A stretch of DNA of 64,000 nt from Trichostrongylus colubriformis. Its lineage: Eukaryota; Nematoda; Chromadorea; Rhabditida; Trichostrongylidae. The position numbers and the translations under genes are program-made. Location of the stretch: NCBI GenBank assembly GCA_963978905.1, contig OZ022256.1, positions 49,710,001 through 49,774,000 on the forward strand. Direction: 5' to 3'. The notes under the pieces are model-generated. The model searched no databases. It worked only from the letters and a program-made list of their open reading frames with translations, and was not told the origin of the DNA. Shown piece by piece: positions 12,556-24,622 of this stretch (within the stretch, counting starts at the first letter, position 1; every line of letters begins with the position of its first letter).

Positions 12556-13123
12556 TTTGAAGGATCGTCCAGGGAAAAATGAGTTTCTTTGTTACCCACA
12601 TATCATGTTGCATTTGCCTAATAAGGGTCGCAGGCAATGTTTCACGCGAAAAAGGGAGAATTCGGCTGAGATACAGCTCCCCAAATTCTCGGCCGGGTGG
12701 GCAGAGCCTCTGATTGGAACCCCCGTTCCGTGTCGGCCGCGAATGGAAACGGAGATTGGGACTGTTAATGTAACTTCTGTACCTGTAGGGCGTCTCCAAC
12801 GCGGCAAACGATGGGGTGGGCACTTGCTCGGATACCCAGCCCACCCAACCGAGACTTTGTGGTGCTGTATCTTATGTTAGCCGAATTCAATTTTTTGCGT
12901 GAAACTATGCATGCGACCCACATTAGGCTGATACAACATAAATATATGAGTAAGTTTGATGGGCGGAGGTGGTGTAGTGACAGGTGGCGCACACCCCACT
13001 CTCATGGTGCGAGGATCAATTCCTGCATCAACGCCCGCCCAGGCCAACCAAGCCTTCCATCCTTCCGGGGTCGGTGAATGGGTAACCGAAAAAATCATTT
13101 TTCCGTGGACAGTCCCTTCAAAA
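12556..13123. mobile_element. family B inverted-repeat element, interrupted by a SINE
   Basis: The left end (about 12556-12600: TTGAAGGATCGTCC followed by AGGGAAAAATGA) matches the reverse complement of 13081-13123 (TTGAAGGGACTGTCC, CGGAAAAATGA), giving TIRs of about 40 bp. The two inner arms also pair (CACGCGAAAAAG near 12645 against TTTTTTGCGTG near 12893). A tRNA-like SINE occupies 12955-13078, inside the right arm. Related copies lie at 34541-35345. Confidence 0.72.
12955..13078 (+). repeat. tRNA-like SINE, family S-A copy 1
   Basis: It shares GTGTAGTGACAGGTGG and CTCTCATGGTGCGAGGATCA with the reverse complements of the copies at 15425-15692 and 54322-54592. The text resembles A and B boxes of a tRNA-derived SINE but the tRNA fold is not intact. 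It is nested in the family B element. Confidence 0.65.
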
Positions 13124-13145
13124 GTGCTCTTATGGTATCTTTGGC

Positions 13146-13260
13146 TTGTTGTGGAATATGAAAGTAGTAGAGATGTAACAGTGGAAGAAGTAAAAGAACG
13201 AAATAAAGCGGTTAAGAAGACGAACAATATGACCCCATCCCCCATCGAAGATTCTTATTG
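13146..13260 (+). repeat. dispersed repeat J, partial copy
   Basis: TGTGGAATATGAAAGTAG followed by TGTAACAGTGGAAGAAG resembles the beginning of the copy at 17819 (TGTGGAATATGAAAGTAGAG, TGTAACAATAGAGAAAG). The similarity then fades. Confidence 0.45.
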
Positions 13261-13524
13261 AGAACGTGTTCTAACGCCTTCTGCATCACTGAAGCCGGTG
13301 TTACAGACGATAAGGCAAGCTGAACCAGCGTTGCTTCGCTCCCAAGGCTCTTTCACCGTCGGCACCCACCGTTCTAGGACGCTCTCAGGCGTGACGGTGA
13401 TAAACAGTCAAAGTGGCTTTCACGCGGCTTTTCCTGCATGACATGCCCATCAGGTACCATTATCAATTGGCATGGGCAAAAGAGACACCTTGCTGTCGGG
13501 TGAAGTAACGCGAGACTTCCAGAA

Positions 13525-13543
13525 AGAAGAAGAAGAAGAAGAA
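13525..13543 (+). repeat. GAA microsatellite
   Basis: About six tandem GAA units. Confidence 0.8.
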
Positions 13544-13989
13544 TCCAAAAGGCTCAGAAAATGTAATTCGGCGAAAGCTCTATATGGCTACCGGAATTCT
13601 TTTGCAACCTCTTTTTGATTTCGTCAAAGCTTTTCTGAGTCTTTTGGAATAAGTTTTGAAAGTGTCACAATGTTTCATGCACATTTAAATCAACATGAGG
13701 CTTTGGGAGAAGATAATGGTCGAGTAACAACAATATGAAAACAACATAACAATAATATAAAAATAGCTTACAATAAATAGCAGCCATAATATACAAGATA
13801 CAATCAACTGTCACTAAATATACAAATAGCAAGAACTAGACAGAACGACAAATAAAATGTACTGTGCACTCAGCGGCCAACCAGTCTCAATGACCTCAGT
13901 AAAACGTACTTTTTACTGTAGAGCAGCTGGCTTTGCTCAGGCATCGCCATGTGATCTTAATTCTGCCTTTGCTCGGCAGGCTAAAGTAC

Positions 13990-14088
13990 GTCAGATTCGG
14001 CGATTTTGCATTTATGCGGTTGTGCGATTTTGAACTCGCACGAACGTCGCAGTCTCGCGCGCAAAAGTGCGAATTCTCGAAGTCTGGC
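13990..14088. mobile_element. short TIR element, family K copy 1
   Basis: It starts GTCAGATTCGGCGATTTTGC and ends CGAAGTCTGGC, so the ends are imperfect inverted repeats. The same start and end (GTCAGATTTCGCGATTTTGC, GCGAAGTCTGAC) bracket the interrupted copy at 27303-28076. Confidence 0.55.
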
Positions 14089-15424
14089 ATCGTCCTCAAT
14101 AAGCTTCCTAGCCCCTTAGAATTTTCCAAAAAAATCGGAAAATTAGTGAAGGATTATACGGACCAGTGAGGCACAGGTGGTGTGAACACGAATTCCTCCT
14201 GCTGTGAATCCTTTCCTGTTGGAAAGGAGAACAACGGGGGGGGGGGTGGGATGTCACATATTTGAACAATGGGGCATGTTGACGAGTAGTAAGCAGGAGG
14301 CGTGTGTGTCCACAAAACCTGGGAGATAGACCTGCCCTGATGCGGAGAAATTTCAAAACAGGGAGTTGCTGGGACATTCTAAACATTCGCAGTGCCTTGG
14401 AAAACGACATAAATAACTACGCTCTACCCCAACCCAAAAAAAAAAACCATTTCTATTGACAGTAGCTGCCGCTGCACAGTCGGTAATGATTGAGGCTATC
14501 GAAGTAGTAGCAGAATCGTAGACAAAGGAGTAAATCGGGACCAGAAAAGTCCCACGGGTGCTGCTGTCGCTCTTGGGGGGGGGGGGGGGCAACAATAGCC
14601 GACTATTTCTGTTTAACCCGCTGTTTTGCCTCTGCATCGATCGATGCGATTCATTGTGTCTAATATGGACTTTGTTAGCTGAACTTTAATTTTATTTGAA
14701 CTTTTATAAAAAATACCCGCACACGTTTGCGACAGCTCCCATTGGGGCTTTCTTTCTGGAAACATCAAAGTTAAATTGGTGCCTATCCATTCGTGGGACA
14801 TGAAACCCATTTGACGTATTTGCTATAGGATCGATATCACAACTTCGTAGCTCAATTGGGCTCAACCCTTTCCAAGCTGCTTTTCAAAGCGTGAGGGGCT
14901 CAAGCCCCATCTGAAGCCAAATTTTTTTGCTCACAGCTCATTGTCAACATTCTTTCGGCCTTGATAAATACTGTTTTTTGCCTTCCCGTCAGCTCTCAAC
15001 CCTTCTGCCTTCACAAATACTGCATCTCCCGATAGAGAACCTGGTCACTGAAACCTCAGCTAGTCACATCTGGACCTTCGCCTAGGAGACTTTCCCAACG
15101 GACTCCAGCTCTCGTTTGCGACGGTCTGCCTTCCCTCACTGTTATCGATGACCCATGCTCCCGTCATGCGGTAGGGATATCAGGTCACGAGGCTCAGATA
15201 TTTCCTGCTGGCTTTTCTCCGATAACCTTGGATTTGGAAAGGGCCCATCTGACAAGTCTTTCTTGTGAGCAAAGCGTTTTTACGTAAGTCACGCTCTACC
15301 TTGCGGTTTGCCATGTAAAAATCTTACTTTATTATAAGTCTCAGCCCCCCTCTCATTTACTCAGCCCCCTCTCAGTTACTGATGATAATAATTGATTGTA
15401 GCATACAATGAAAGTCAGCATTAG

Positions 15425-15692
15425 TCAATTCCTTCTTGGGATGCGCCGCACATTCTATTTCCATTGACAATCGTAGTGGCTGGTGAATGTGATGTGGCCT
15501 ATACAACGACTTGCGGTGACCAGCCGTTGTACAAGTCAGTGCTCTTATCCTCCCAGACGAGTCTGGTGCCAATTAACCAATCCCGGAGGAATGGAAGGCA
15601 TGGTTGGCCTGAGCGGGCGTTGAAGCGGGATTTGATCCCCGCACCATGAGAGTGGGGTGCGCTCCACCTGTCACTACTACACCTCCACCCAA
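15425..15692 (-). repeat. tRNA-like SINE, family S-A copy 2
   Basis: It aligns along its length with 54322-54592 in the same orientation (shared blocks GGCCTATACAA, GACTTGCGG, GTACAAGTCAGTGCT, GCGGGATTTGATCC, CACCCAATAG or its variant). The reverse complement carries the polymerase III box-like block GGGATCAAATCCC. Confidence 0.72.
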
Positions 15693-15944
15693 TAGGTTTG
15701 AAACTTTAGAATCATACAGTAGGTGATAACATTCAATGGAACTTTGTATCCTTTGGCTCCCTCAGGTTACTCCTTTAAAGTCCTCAATCCTGGTCTCTGA
15801 GTTAACATTAGTTAGCGGTTCATCTTGGGAGTTGTTCTCTCTCATCGCTCAACGGCACCGGAAGGAGTGAAATGGCATATTGTAAAATGATTGTAGGATA
15901 TTGAAGTCAGTTTGCTCACCAATGTAACAGAAAAGGCGGAACAA

Positions 15945-16260
15945 ATGAAAACGACGAAAATATAGGAGACCAAAAACTCCCTTTTCTTTCATTCCCCTCC
16001 ACGTCACTAACCGGTAGGTAGATTGCAGACGGGCGAGGAGATAACTCAGCCGGCCACGAACGTCGCGGCAACTCCTCCGTCTGATAAACGGCGGCACAAC
16101 TCGCAGTGGTGCGGGATCGTGATAAGACCTCATGCCGTGCTTTTCAATGGGAGATCCGTCACAGGCTACCTCTTCTAAAGTAGAATGCTTGCCTTTTCAG
16201 AGAAGATGTCTCAGTAGTTCTCATTTTCTCCTTACCCCGCCGAGCCCTAACTGAATGGGA
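15945..16260 (+). repeat. dispersed repeat J, copy 2
   Basis: This resembles 17819-18200 in the same orientation: CAGACGGGCGA, CAGCCGGCC, GCGAACGT, GGGATCGT, CCTTTTCAGAGAA and CAGT(A)GTTCT blocks occur in the same order. No open frame is conserved between the copies. Confidence 0.6.
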
Positions 16261-16511
16261 AATCGTAATTAGTGGATGGTATATTCTCTGCCGTCGTTTG
16301 ACGATGCTGCAATGCGGTTCTGCCTTATTACCCACCATAGCAATATATGGCGATGTTGACTAGCTATATGACGGTGTTGCCTCATAAAACTGAATTTATA
16401 AGGCGTCTCCGCCTCATTTTCGTAGTCAGTTACGTTCTGTTCGCCTCACTTCGCCCTTTATACTAGTTCCTAGTATCCCCTCTTTCCCCGAAGATGTCAG
16501 ACATGAAATGA

Positions 16512-16751
16512 CTTTCGTTTCAAAAGCTCTTTCCATTCCAAATACCCTTGCATGACCCCATGCCCAAGTTCCTAGAGATGCCCATTAAAGCCCCCGCGTA
16601 TCATTTTCATTCCTTGATAGGTAAGATAGAAGAAAGTGATCTCGGACGCACAGCACCCATGTCTGTCGTGCTTGTGAACCCTTTTGAAGGCGCCTTCTCA
16701 AGAACTACCGAGCCTCTGAAGTACGCGAAAAGGGATAATGATACAAAATAA
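16512..16751 (+). CDS. possible terminal coding exon, unknown protein
   Basis: An 80-codon frame runs from after an in-frame TGA (16509-16511) to a TAA at 16749-16751, and an AATAAA overlaps the stop (16747-16752). Codons are of the kind seen in the certain exons (CCC, TTC, GAG, AAG), and the predicted end contains SVVLVNPFEGAFSRTTEPLK. The entry splice site is uncertain; CAAAAG at about 16526 is one option. A donor-like GTAAGA at 16621 lies inside but the frame continues through it. I do not recognise the protein. It could be the last exon of a gene whose other exons I did not find, or chance. Confidence 0.3.
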   Translation, partial: LSFQKLFPFQIPLHDPMPKFLEMPIKAPAYHFHSLIGKIEESDLGRTAPMSVVLVNPFEGAFSRTTEPLKYAKRDNDTK

Positions 16752-16949
16752 ATGGTAATACGAGATAATTTGTAATAGTAACTGATAAAGTATATTATAA
16801 CTAATGACAGCTGATAGAAATACTACTCTAGTCTCATGAAGATTCACAGAATGAAACTTTTACTTATCTCCCTTCGTATTTGCTTTACCTTTCTCGCCTA
16901 CATACATACCTTTTTCATTTTTCCTCTTAGACTCATCTGAGTAGGTTTC

Positions 16950-17147
16950 GTGCACCAGACATGTCCTAACGGAGACGTCTCAAACATCGACAGAAAACCG
17001 ACTGAACGTCGGCTTGACTTGGTCATTGTGGCTGACAAAATGTGTCTGAACGGCCTCACGGTCTTCAGTAAGGTTGGATACGTGGCGCAATCTGAACAGC
17101 TTCATCTTTACCAACCAATACGTATATACCAAAATCTTTTCATTTGA
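16950..17147 (+). CDS. coding-like open frame, unknown
   Basis: This is a 65-codon frame with worm-like codon choice and plausible residue content (…KPTERRLDLVIVADKMCLNGL…), ending in TGA at 17145. It follows a CTTAG site at 16926-16931, but in-frame entry would need a later acceptor (GAGTAG near 16944). There is no match to a known family. It could be an isolated exon or a relic. Confidence 0.2.
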   Translation: MHQTCPNGDVSNIDRKPTERRLDLVIVADKMCLNGLTVFSKVGYVAQSEQLHLYQPIRIYQNLFI

Positions 17148-17815
17148 CATAGTATAGCACAAGAATAAAACCTACCGTGACAAGTGTCATTGTTATTAAT
17201 CGATTGCTATAAAGCATATTCATCCCATGATAGAATGCCAATCATCAATTGTTGCCGTCACACCGTCGCTGATTCATACATTTTGCTGCCCCTCTGGCTG
17301 AACGTTACAAATACTTCTTATCGCTGAGTATTACACTTTACCTTTAATTATCATGTTATCATTATTTACTCTTATTATCATCAATTCCATATCACCTTCC
17401 TCACAATCTTCTCAGACCATCTCTGCATTTTTTGAATTATGATACAGTCATTTCTTTGTTTTTTTTTGCTGATTTTTTCAAAATTTTCAAAAAAATTTTT
17501 CAAAATTTGCATAGTTTTTGATGAATGACTGATTTCAGCCGTGGTCACCAATGAAGAAGACAGCACGAAAAAACCGATCACGCAGTACACAACCACATGC
17601 CGATGCGACTATTCTTCCGCTTTCGGTTAGTTGTAGATTTTATTCTGTTTAATTCTTATTTATTTACAAGATGTCTGTTACTGGCACCTACGAGCTTGAT
17701 AGGAACCGTCAAAAGTGTACGCGTGGAGGGTTTCGCGGTAGTGCTGTCATCATTCCTGATACTGGCATCGACCTTAAGTTTATCTTAAAGAAACCGAAAG
17801 GGGTAAATTTGGCAG

Positions 17816-18205
17816 TCTGTGGAATATGAAAGTAGAGGTGCTCAGTGCTCAGCTGTAACAATAGAGAAAGAACAAGACAAAACGGCGAAAGACCCGAGGG
17901 ATAGGAACCCAAAAACCCCTTCTCTCTCGCATCCCTCTGTGTCACTAGCCGAGGCAGACCGCAGACGGGCGAAGAGGCTAGATCAGCCGGCCGCGAACGT
18001 GTCCCGCCTACGTAGGCTCTCCCGGCTGATGAGCTGCAGAGCGACACGCCATGCTGTGGGATCGTAATAAAACCCCAACCCGCGCTTTTCCAATCGAGTT
18101 TCGCCACACATCAGCTCTTCCGAAGAGGAAGGTTTGTTTTCAGAGAACATGTGCTCACAGTTCTTAGTTTCCCCTACCCCTCCCAGTGCTTGAAGCTGAG
18201 TTCCC
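17816..18205 (+). repeat. dispersed repeat J, copy 3 (longest)
   Basis: It begins TGTGGAATATGAAAGTAGAG and shares ordered blocks with 15945-16260 and the first part with 13146-13260. I could not define precise ends or inverted repeats. Confidence 0.6.
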
Positions 18206-18885
18206 CAAAATCGTAGCTATCGTATAATATCAGGGCCAATTAAGCATTTGTTTACTGAAAAATTCAACTATTTGCATACTTGAGCTCGCACACCAATGCG
18301 TATGACTTCAGTTAGGGCGAAGTCGATTGATATAGGGTTTCTTGGGTTGCAGTTGCAATGATGGTAATTTTCTAACTATTATAATGGTTTGAATTCACTG
18401 AAAGAAGGGGAACTAGGCACAAAAATGTATTTTTTATAAACCTCAGCATTTTATACCGCACCACCATGTTATAACCCATAGCCCTAGCAAAAACATGAGC
18501 AGATCTACTAGTGTCCATAAATTGTTCGCTCGTAAAAAAAAGAATTACAGAGTGTACAGGTAAGTTTTTGCCTCAAGGGCATTCTGTGATTTGATATCTG
18601 CACCGCTATCATATAACCCATGACCCATGTGAAACAATTTAGAAATCGCTGTAGAGTGCGAGAGACTGTAATGCAAACCCATAGAGCACGCACGTTGCTG
18701 AAGCCTAAAATTCCTTCTGTAGAATCAGCTGATTCCTACGTATTCATTCCCGAATGTTTTCCGATGTTACGGAAAAATTACAGCCTATCTCCCTCCTTTC
18801 TCTGACAGCTACGTTATTTCAATGTAACTTTGTCATCAAGAAGTGGTAACGATTAGGGTGACCTTCGAGTCAATTACGGCATTAC

Positions 18886-19257
18886 TTGAAGACACATAGG
18901 GGTAATGTGGGTAACGAGAACTCCTGAAATAAGTCACGCAAATGAAAGCTAAGGGTCTAAGACTATACGTTGCGAAATTACTTATGAGAAAGAGTGCCTC
19001 CGAATTTTATAAGAGCCGTCTTCTTCAGCAGCTTGCACTTGTTTTATGCCAGCTCGCCCCCTTCTTCGGGCAGACCCGCTTCTTTCGAGAATGAACGGCG
19101 GCAAGGAAGTTTTATTTCTCTTGGGTTTTTGGTTGACAATGGGTTTTTGACCATTTCATTCCGTTTTTCCTTCACTTTCGCACCACTAAGCACGTTCACC
19201 TTCATATTTGATGATCTTTCCATATTCGGCCTGCACTACCCCTGTCATTACCTTTAA
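18886..19257 (+). mobile_element. TTAA-type element, family C copy 1
   Basis: It aligns with 29411-29762: GTCTTCTTCAGCAGCTT, TTATGCCAG, GAGAATGAACGGC, CGCAC(C/T)ACTAAGCAC and TTTGATGAT blocks occur in the same order. The left border is TTGAAGACA and the right border ends TTACCTTTAA. The ends are weak inverted repeats of the same type as families D, F and G. Confidence 0.72.
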
Positions 19258-19345
19258 ACTGGTTTTTTTTTCAATACAATCTTTCTTAACCATTGCAGAA
19301 TCGTATGAAAACCTTTTGCAACCATAGCTCATCTCGAAAGACGGA

Positions 19346-19627
19346 TTACTGCCAAGCGCCCCGTCTCCTTATCCTGGGAATTGTTGTCGACAGCACATCA
19401 GTAGCTGCTGCAGCCTTCAGCACACTTTTAGTGTATGCTATCTTGCACTTTCCGTCAGTAAATGAATATGACTCTTTCGGCAGCTTTGTATGCGAGTCTT
19501 CATAATTTTGGGTCGTCGAAATTCGTCTGAGTTGCTCATTTTCAAAGAAGCATCCTTTGAATTCCGCAATCGATTCCGTTTCAAACAAGCCTGCCCAGCA
19601 ACTTCTGCTTTGGGAACGTGTCGCCAT
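19346..19627 (-). CDS. possible terminal coding exon, unknown protein
   Basis: A minus-strand frame of 93 codons ends in TAA at 19346-19348. Its codons look protein-coding throughout (GAA, TTC, AAG, CTG, TCG) and the predicted end reads KAAAATDVLSTTIPRIRRRG. The ATG at 19625-19627 may not be the real entry: acceptor-like CAAAGCAG and GGGCAG sites lie just downstream of it. Other minus-strand frames overlap upstream to 19.9 kb but I could not chain them. I do not recognise the family. Confidence 0.33.
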   Translation of the reverse strand: MATRSQSRSCWAGLFETESIAEFKGCFFENEQLRRISTTQNYEDSHTKLPKESYSFTDGKCKIAYTKSVLKAAAATDVLSTTIPRIRRRGAWQ

Positions 19628-21496
19628 AAAAACAATCAGTCCTGTGTATCAGACGTGTCCTTTGAATGTGCTGGATCTTCATTGCCCATAAAAATGATGA
19701 GTGGAATTTTGAATTTGATCTGCGAATTCTCGGGCACCCCGAAATTCGTATGAGCGCTCGGTCAGAAGAAAAGGTGCGTACAAGCAAAGGAACCCTGCAG
19801 AAGTGATCGCGCAATTATTTAAATGGATCGGTATTGTTTTGGAATTGTTTATGACCTTCATTGGCACACCACGCGATCATCAGATTGGTGGCCCACTTTC
19901 CTGGCGCAAGTGGGTCCTTTGGTAAAATTTGAGGCTGCCCTTTGTTGAAAGTGTGCGGTGTACTCTTACGGTGCAATGCCTGCTCGAACGGAACCAAGCC
20001 CCGCCCACTCAGCCAAATCACACCTCGCCTTAGACGAACGATTTTCCAACGGGGTGCTCACGTGAAGAGTGGGACCTGCTTAAGAAGATATGACAATCCA
20101 ATGGAACAGCCATTTCGATGATGAGGGCAGCTTCTACATTGAAAATTGATGCATCCAATACCGGGTGTGGTTTGATGTGGGCGTGGCTTGATTGTGTTTA
20201 GGGAGGCACGACATCGTAAGGGTGCACCGTGGAGCTCAAGCAGTTAACTATCGCACCAACTCATCCCAGAAAAGTATGCTACAAATATGATTATCAAGCA
20301 ATGCTTCAAAGTAGAAAAATGATGGCGCAGCAGAGTCTTCCTGCACGCTCCGTCTCTCCTGTGTCCACTCTTCTCGGCTAGTTACAACCCTCCATCTAGC
20401 TCATTTTTTCCTATCATGCCATAGTGGTTACATTGGAAAGTGCATATAACGTCCTCCAGAAGCTGCAGATCGCCAACGTGAGTCGCTATTGATTTACGAG
20501 GAGGTCGTTTTTGGTCGTGGCTTGATTCGTTTCCCCAGTGAATTGCACGTTTTAAGTCATTTTGTAAGTAATGCTAGGTGTAGTGAATCCCATAATTTCA
20601 AGTTTGGTAGTGGCAAATTTTATTATAATTTTGATCACTCAGACCATATTTGAAAGGTGATCCTGCAATGAAATGTGGTAAATATTCCAGGTAATACTTA
20701 AAAGCACCTCAGTGGTTGACCCGTGGATCAGAATAAAGATAGCGATGCCGTGATCTAGCAAATAAGAGACAGCATGGGCAGATATGCCATCTCCAATTGG
20801 CTCACTACCTCTACACACCCATGTACACCCATACCTAGCGCTAGCCACTTCACCTAGACTAGGACGAATATTTGCTCATAATTTTTTTAAATTACAAATT
20901 TTGGGATTTTGGGATATTCTCAGTCCATTACGTCTTCTATGCTTTTCCTATTCCATTTTCAATTGGCACTGCAACAGTGTTTCACTATCAAAATTTCTAC
21001 GATGTATTTCTTGCTTGCACTGGTTTCAGAGGTTGAAGTACTTCAGAAATACTCAAATTTAGGAACTTTATCAAAGTTTTTTGTTCTAGTAGGCTATGGC
21101 AATACGCTTTTAACGCTCTGCAACTGTCTCATGAGCATTCAGCAAACCTTGAGCTCCTGATTTCTGAAAATTTTCGCGTCTTCTGTTTTCGTTTTTCGAT
21201 TTTCGGAACTCACGCACGGGTTTAGGAGCTATCGCGTTGAGGGCAGAAGGCATCTCATGACCGTTGCACGCCTAAGCATTTCGGGGGGGGGGGGTCAATC
21301 TACACACTCAAGCGTGTATTCTTACTCAAGCTTAAGTCTCAAGAAGGATTCCCGTCTAGGTCTGGTCAAAAGTGGAGTCCACAGAGGGCCATCTCCTTAT
21401 TGCATCGAGTCCCCTCCAACTTGGGTCATCTTGTCCCAGTGGCTCAGCTGAAACATCTATGTAAGTACCAAACAATACTCTTTTCAATGGTTCAGT

Positions 21497-21605
21497 CAAC
21501 TCGGCGGCAGCGAAGTCTTAGCGGTAACTAATGGCCCCGAGGCGGTCAAAGAGGGAAAACGTTTCTACGCAGAGTTGAGGGAGAGAGCGCAGGCGGTGAT
21601 TTTTT
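21497..21605 (+). CDS. coding-like segment after a TTCAG site, unknown
   Basis: After TGGTTCAG (ending about 21496) a plus frame of about 36 codons reads …VTNGPEAVKEGKRFYAEL… with strong coding-like codons and stops at a TAG near 21605. It lies just left of a minus-strand coding-like frame (21627-21887), so one or both may be spurious. There is no family match. Confidence 0.2.
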
Positions 21606-21626
21606 AGGCATTGGTTCCATTTCTCA

Positions 21627-21887
21627 TTAATCATCGCTCAGTCGGCGAAGGCGTAGGGGAGAATGCGTCAACGTGCGCAGTTCATCCTCGGAGGCAAGCC
21701 CACTTGCTACAACCCGGATCCTTTCATTCTTAATCAGTAACGGCAACAGCAGCGGGTGGTTGACGGTCAGTGAAACTGGAAGACCTTGAAACGAAGCGCG
21801 AAACACTGCCATCACCTCACGACATTTCGTTCGACACATTTCTGTCCCCTTTCCCACCCATGCCTTTTTTGAAATATTCGCATTTTC
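21627..21887 (-). CDS. possible terminal coding exon, unknown protein
   Basis: On the minus strand, a CACTCACATAG acceptor-like site precedes 87 in-frame codons ending TAA at 21627. The frame is rich in common worm codons and reads …VSLTVNHPLLLPLLIKNER… then a basic/acidic tail. No stop interrupts it. I do not recognise the family. The upstream exon was not identified; overlapping basic frames at 21812-22203 might belong to the same gene. Confidence 0.35.
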   Translation of the reverse strand, partial: ENANISKKAWVGKGTEMCRTKCREVMAVFRASFQGLPVSLTVNHPLLLPLLIKNERIRVVASGLASEDELRTLTHSPLRLRRLSDD

Positions 21888-22644
21888 CTATGTGAGTGTT
21901 CAGTCGTCGCTTTTTCTTGTGGGTTTGTGAGCCTCTGCGCTTCATCAGTCATGACGGGACTCCTCGAAGTTCCACTTTTAGCCTGCTGATTATTGATGAC
22001 CCAAGGGAAATGCCAGACCCTCTGAGTAAGCGACGTAGTGTGGCGTACCACCCATATGCATTCTTTTTATGAATTCTCCTCAGCTTAGATATCGTTTCGG
22101 CTTTAATGGACTCCTCAATGCGAATGATTCGGAAATGCACCCACCACCTCTCGTATAAGCCTTTTCCTTTCTTCCTTTTCTCCTTTTTCCTCCTTAAAAC
22201 CATTCCTTGTTAATGTCTTTCCACATTTATTCCTTATCATACCTTGTCAATTTTATTGGTCATGGATAGGATCACTCCAAAGAACCATCACTCCAATGAC
22301 CATTCATCCTTCAAGGTTACAGGATTTCATGGAAACTTACTCGAGGACGTGAAAACTTTGGTAACGGATATGGATATCGAATAAGCTTGCATGTCTGCTT
22401 AAACCTACTAGTCATACAACTTTTCGACGATTCTAGACTGAAATTGATCGCATGGCGCATTTTACGAATGGCTCAACACTTACCACTCCACTATTATTTC
22501 TTCCCTTTATTACAGAATGATCATGTTTTTATGTCGGAAATTAGTGTCTAGGGAAGTAGGGAAGTACCAGTAACAAAGCCGGTGTTAATGTAATTTGTGT
22601 CATTTTGTCTGTGAATCAAAATATGTGCACTTCAACCGCGTCAC

Positions 22645-22930
22645 TGGCCATCGTTATTACATTTTATTTCACGTTTACCATTACGGTAGTGGTTTCGATC
22701 TACTGAAATTTCTTGAGTGTCTCTTAAGAGCTTTCATATTATTGCTTGGACTGAGTTTGATTATGCGTAATACTATTTTGTGTTACGATCAACCACATCA
22801 TTAACATCCCTAATACATTTTATTTTACGCCTATCACTACGATAGTTGTACGCATCCGCTAAAGTTTCGCTAGTGCCTTTCAGTGTTTCTATACAATTGC
22901 GCGAGTCGGATATGATTAGACAGCCCACGC
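22645..22930. repeat. diverged direct duplication of about 110 bp
   Basis: The text around 22655-22765 (TACATTTTATTTCACG, ACCATTACGGTAGT, TGAAATTTC, GAGTTTGATTATG) is echoed at about 22808-22920 (TACATTTTATTTTACG, ATCACTACGATAGT, TAAAGTTTC, GTCGGATATGATTAG). Confidence 0.6.
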
Positions 22931-24622
22931 AACCAGAGCCCTTTTTCCCTTGTGAGTCCGTTGATTGATACGTTCATTTCGGCGGACAAAAACAATTGAG
23001 GAAGAATCGCCTGGCACCCACAAATCATCACAAAGGCAACACAGAAGAGAAAAACTCAAGTTGCCAGATGTTACTAAGTAAAATCGGAACGTAAAAGTGC
23101 TCATTTGTTACTTTTCTCAGGATGCGCCATGCAACCGACTTCAATCGGCTATTAGATCAGTTCAACGCATTCTTCGCCTATACAGTGATTCTTGGAGATG
23201 AGGCAAAGTTCATAACATTCCTGCACGGCCGTTGATCTTGGGTTTTGGTGGTCCTCAATTGATGCTTCTGGTCCAGCTAAAATCTAAGTTGAAATGTTGG
23301 TGAAATCTCACTGAATGCTATCTTATAAACCACCCTCGACTTGTTGAGTGGTTGCTTGGTCGTCACTGGTAGAAGAGCTGTCGGAAGAAGGGGCTCACCA
23401 ACCTCGACATGCGCCAGAGGTGCGCTATGGACACTTCTCAATCATCCATCAAACATCTATCAGATCAATCCCTTGTGGTTTTCTCTCCCACGTGGTCGGG
23501 GGTTAGAACAATAATCAATAAAGCTCGTTATACAACTCTTAGGGTGCACTTGGGTTTTTGCCTCTGGAAAGGTTAAATTGGGGCAAACTCTATTAGGGGC
23601 TTTCTCAGATAAGTGGTCTTAGGGTCCTTACCTACTTAGGCTCCTCTTCTACCACTACGGGGTGGCAGGTGGACCTCACGGTGTTGGTTTCAGAGGTCAG
23701 TCAATAATCCTCTAAGACATCGTCTCCCCTTTTCATTAACGGCTCTTACTGTGAAATGAAAAGGCGTTTGAACGAATAGCTTTCATAAAGACTTCACTCT
23801 TCCAGACTCTAAAGGTGGCGACGACGCCTAAACGTCGGTTGGAAATAAAGTGATTAACAATCTTGGTTGAAGCTAAAATATCCAAAGAACTTCTCAACCC
23901 TCTTACCCTCTCCTACCCGTGGCTATCCATATGATGCTGGATCTCAAGCCTTCCATCCCTCATTGCCACTCGATAATATGCCTCGAAATCATGGTTCAAA
24001 GGATTAGTCCAATCTAATAACTCTCATTTTAATTTATCATTATTTTTCTTGATTATTTTTTTTTCATGACTATTGGTTTCGGGGTCGGTCATTTTTCACT
24101 GTTTAAGTATGTTTTTTTACAGGGTTTGACTCCCTCATGCTCAACCCATGGCCTCTTAATGGTGGGCAGTGAACGTTTTTGGTGGCTAATCGCGCTGTTC
24201 GTTTATTGTTCAGCAAACATGTTCCGATGCCCTTTTTCTCCATATTCTGGCAAGAACCGGATTTCTAAATAAATCGCAACCCCAGACATCCCCTTATATT
24301 CGATTTCAAGGGAAATTTTATGACGATAACCCTACTCATCGATCATTTCGAATAAGAGGATTAATGTAGTGCCTGTCAATTAGAACGATACATTTAATTG
24401 GTCTCTTTTTTATTTGAACGTTTCGTAGAATAATTGAACCCCGCCAGGATCCCAATAGCGGGAAAATTCAAGGCTGTAGCAGCTGTTTACGGCTAGTGAT
24501 GACAAAGAGCTATCCCATGCTTGTTACAAAGCCTTTCCTGTCTGGTTTTTTTATTAGCAATTATTAGTAATAGACTTAAATAGGGGAAGGTATGTATGGT
24601 TGGCGTGTGTTGTTTAAGACCT
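22931..24622. other. no gene recognised
   Basis: Short open frames only. A block near 23115-23160 (GGATGCGCCATGCA) resembles a motif recurring near 61955 and 63205, probably repeat debris. Confidence 0.4.
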
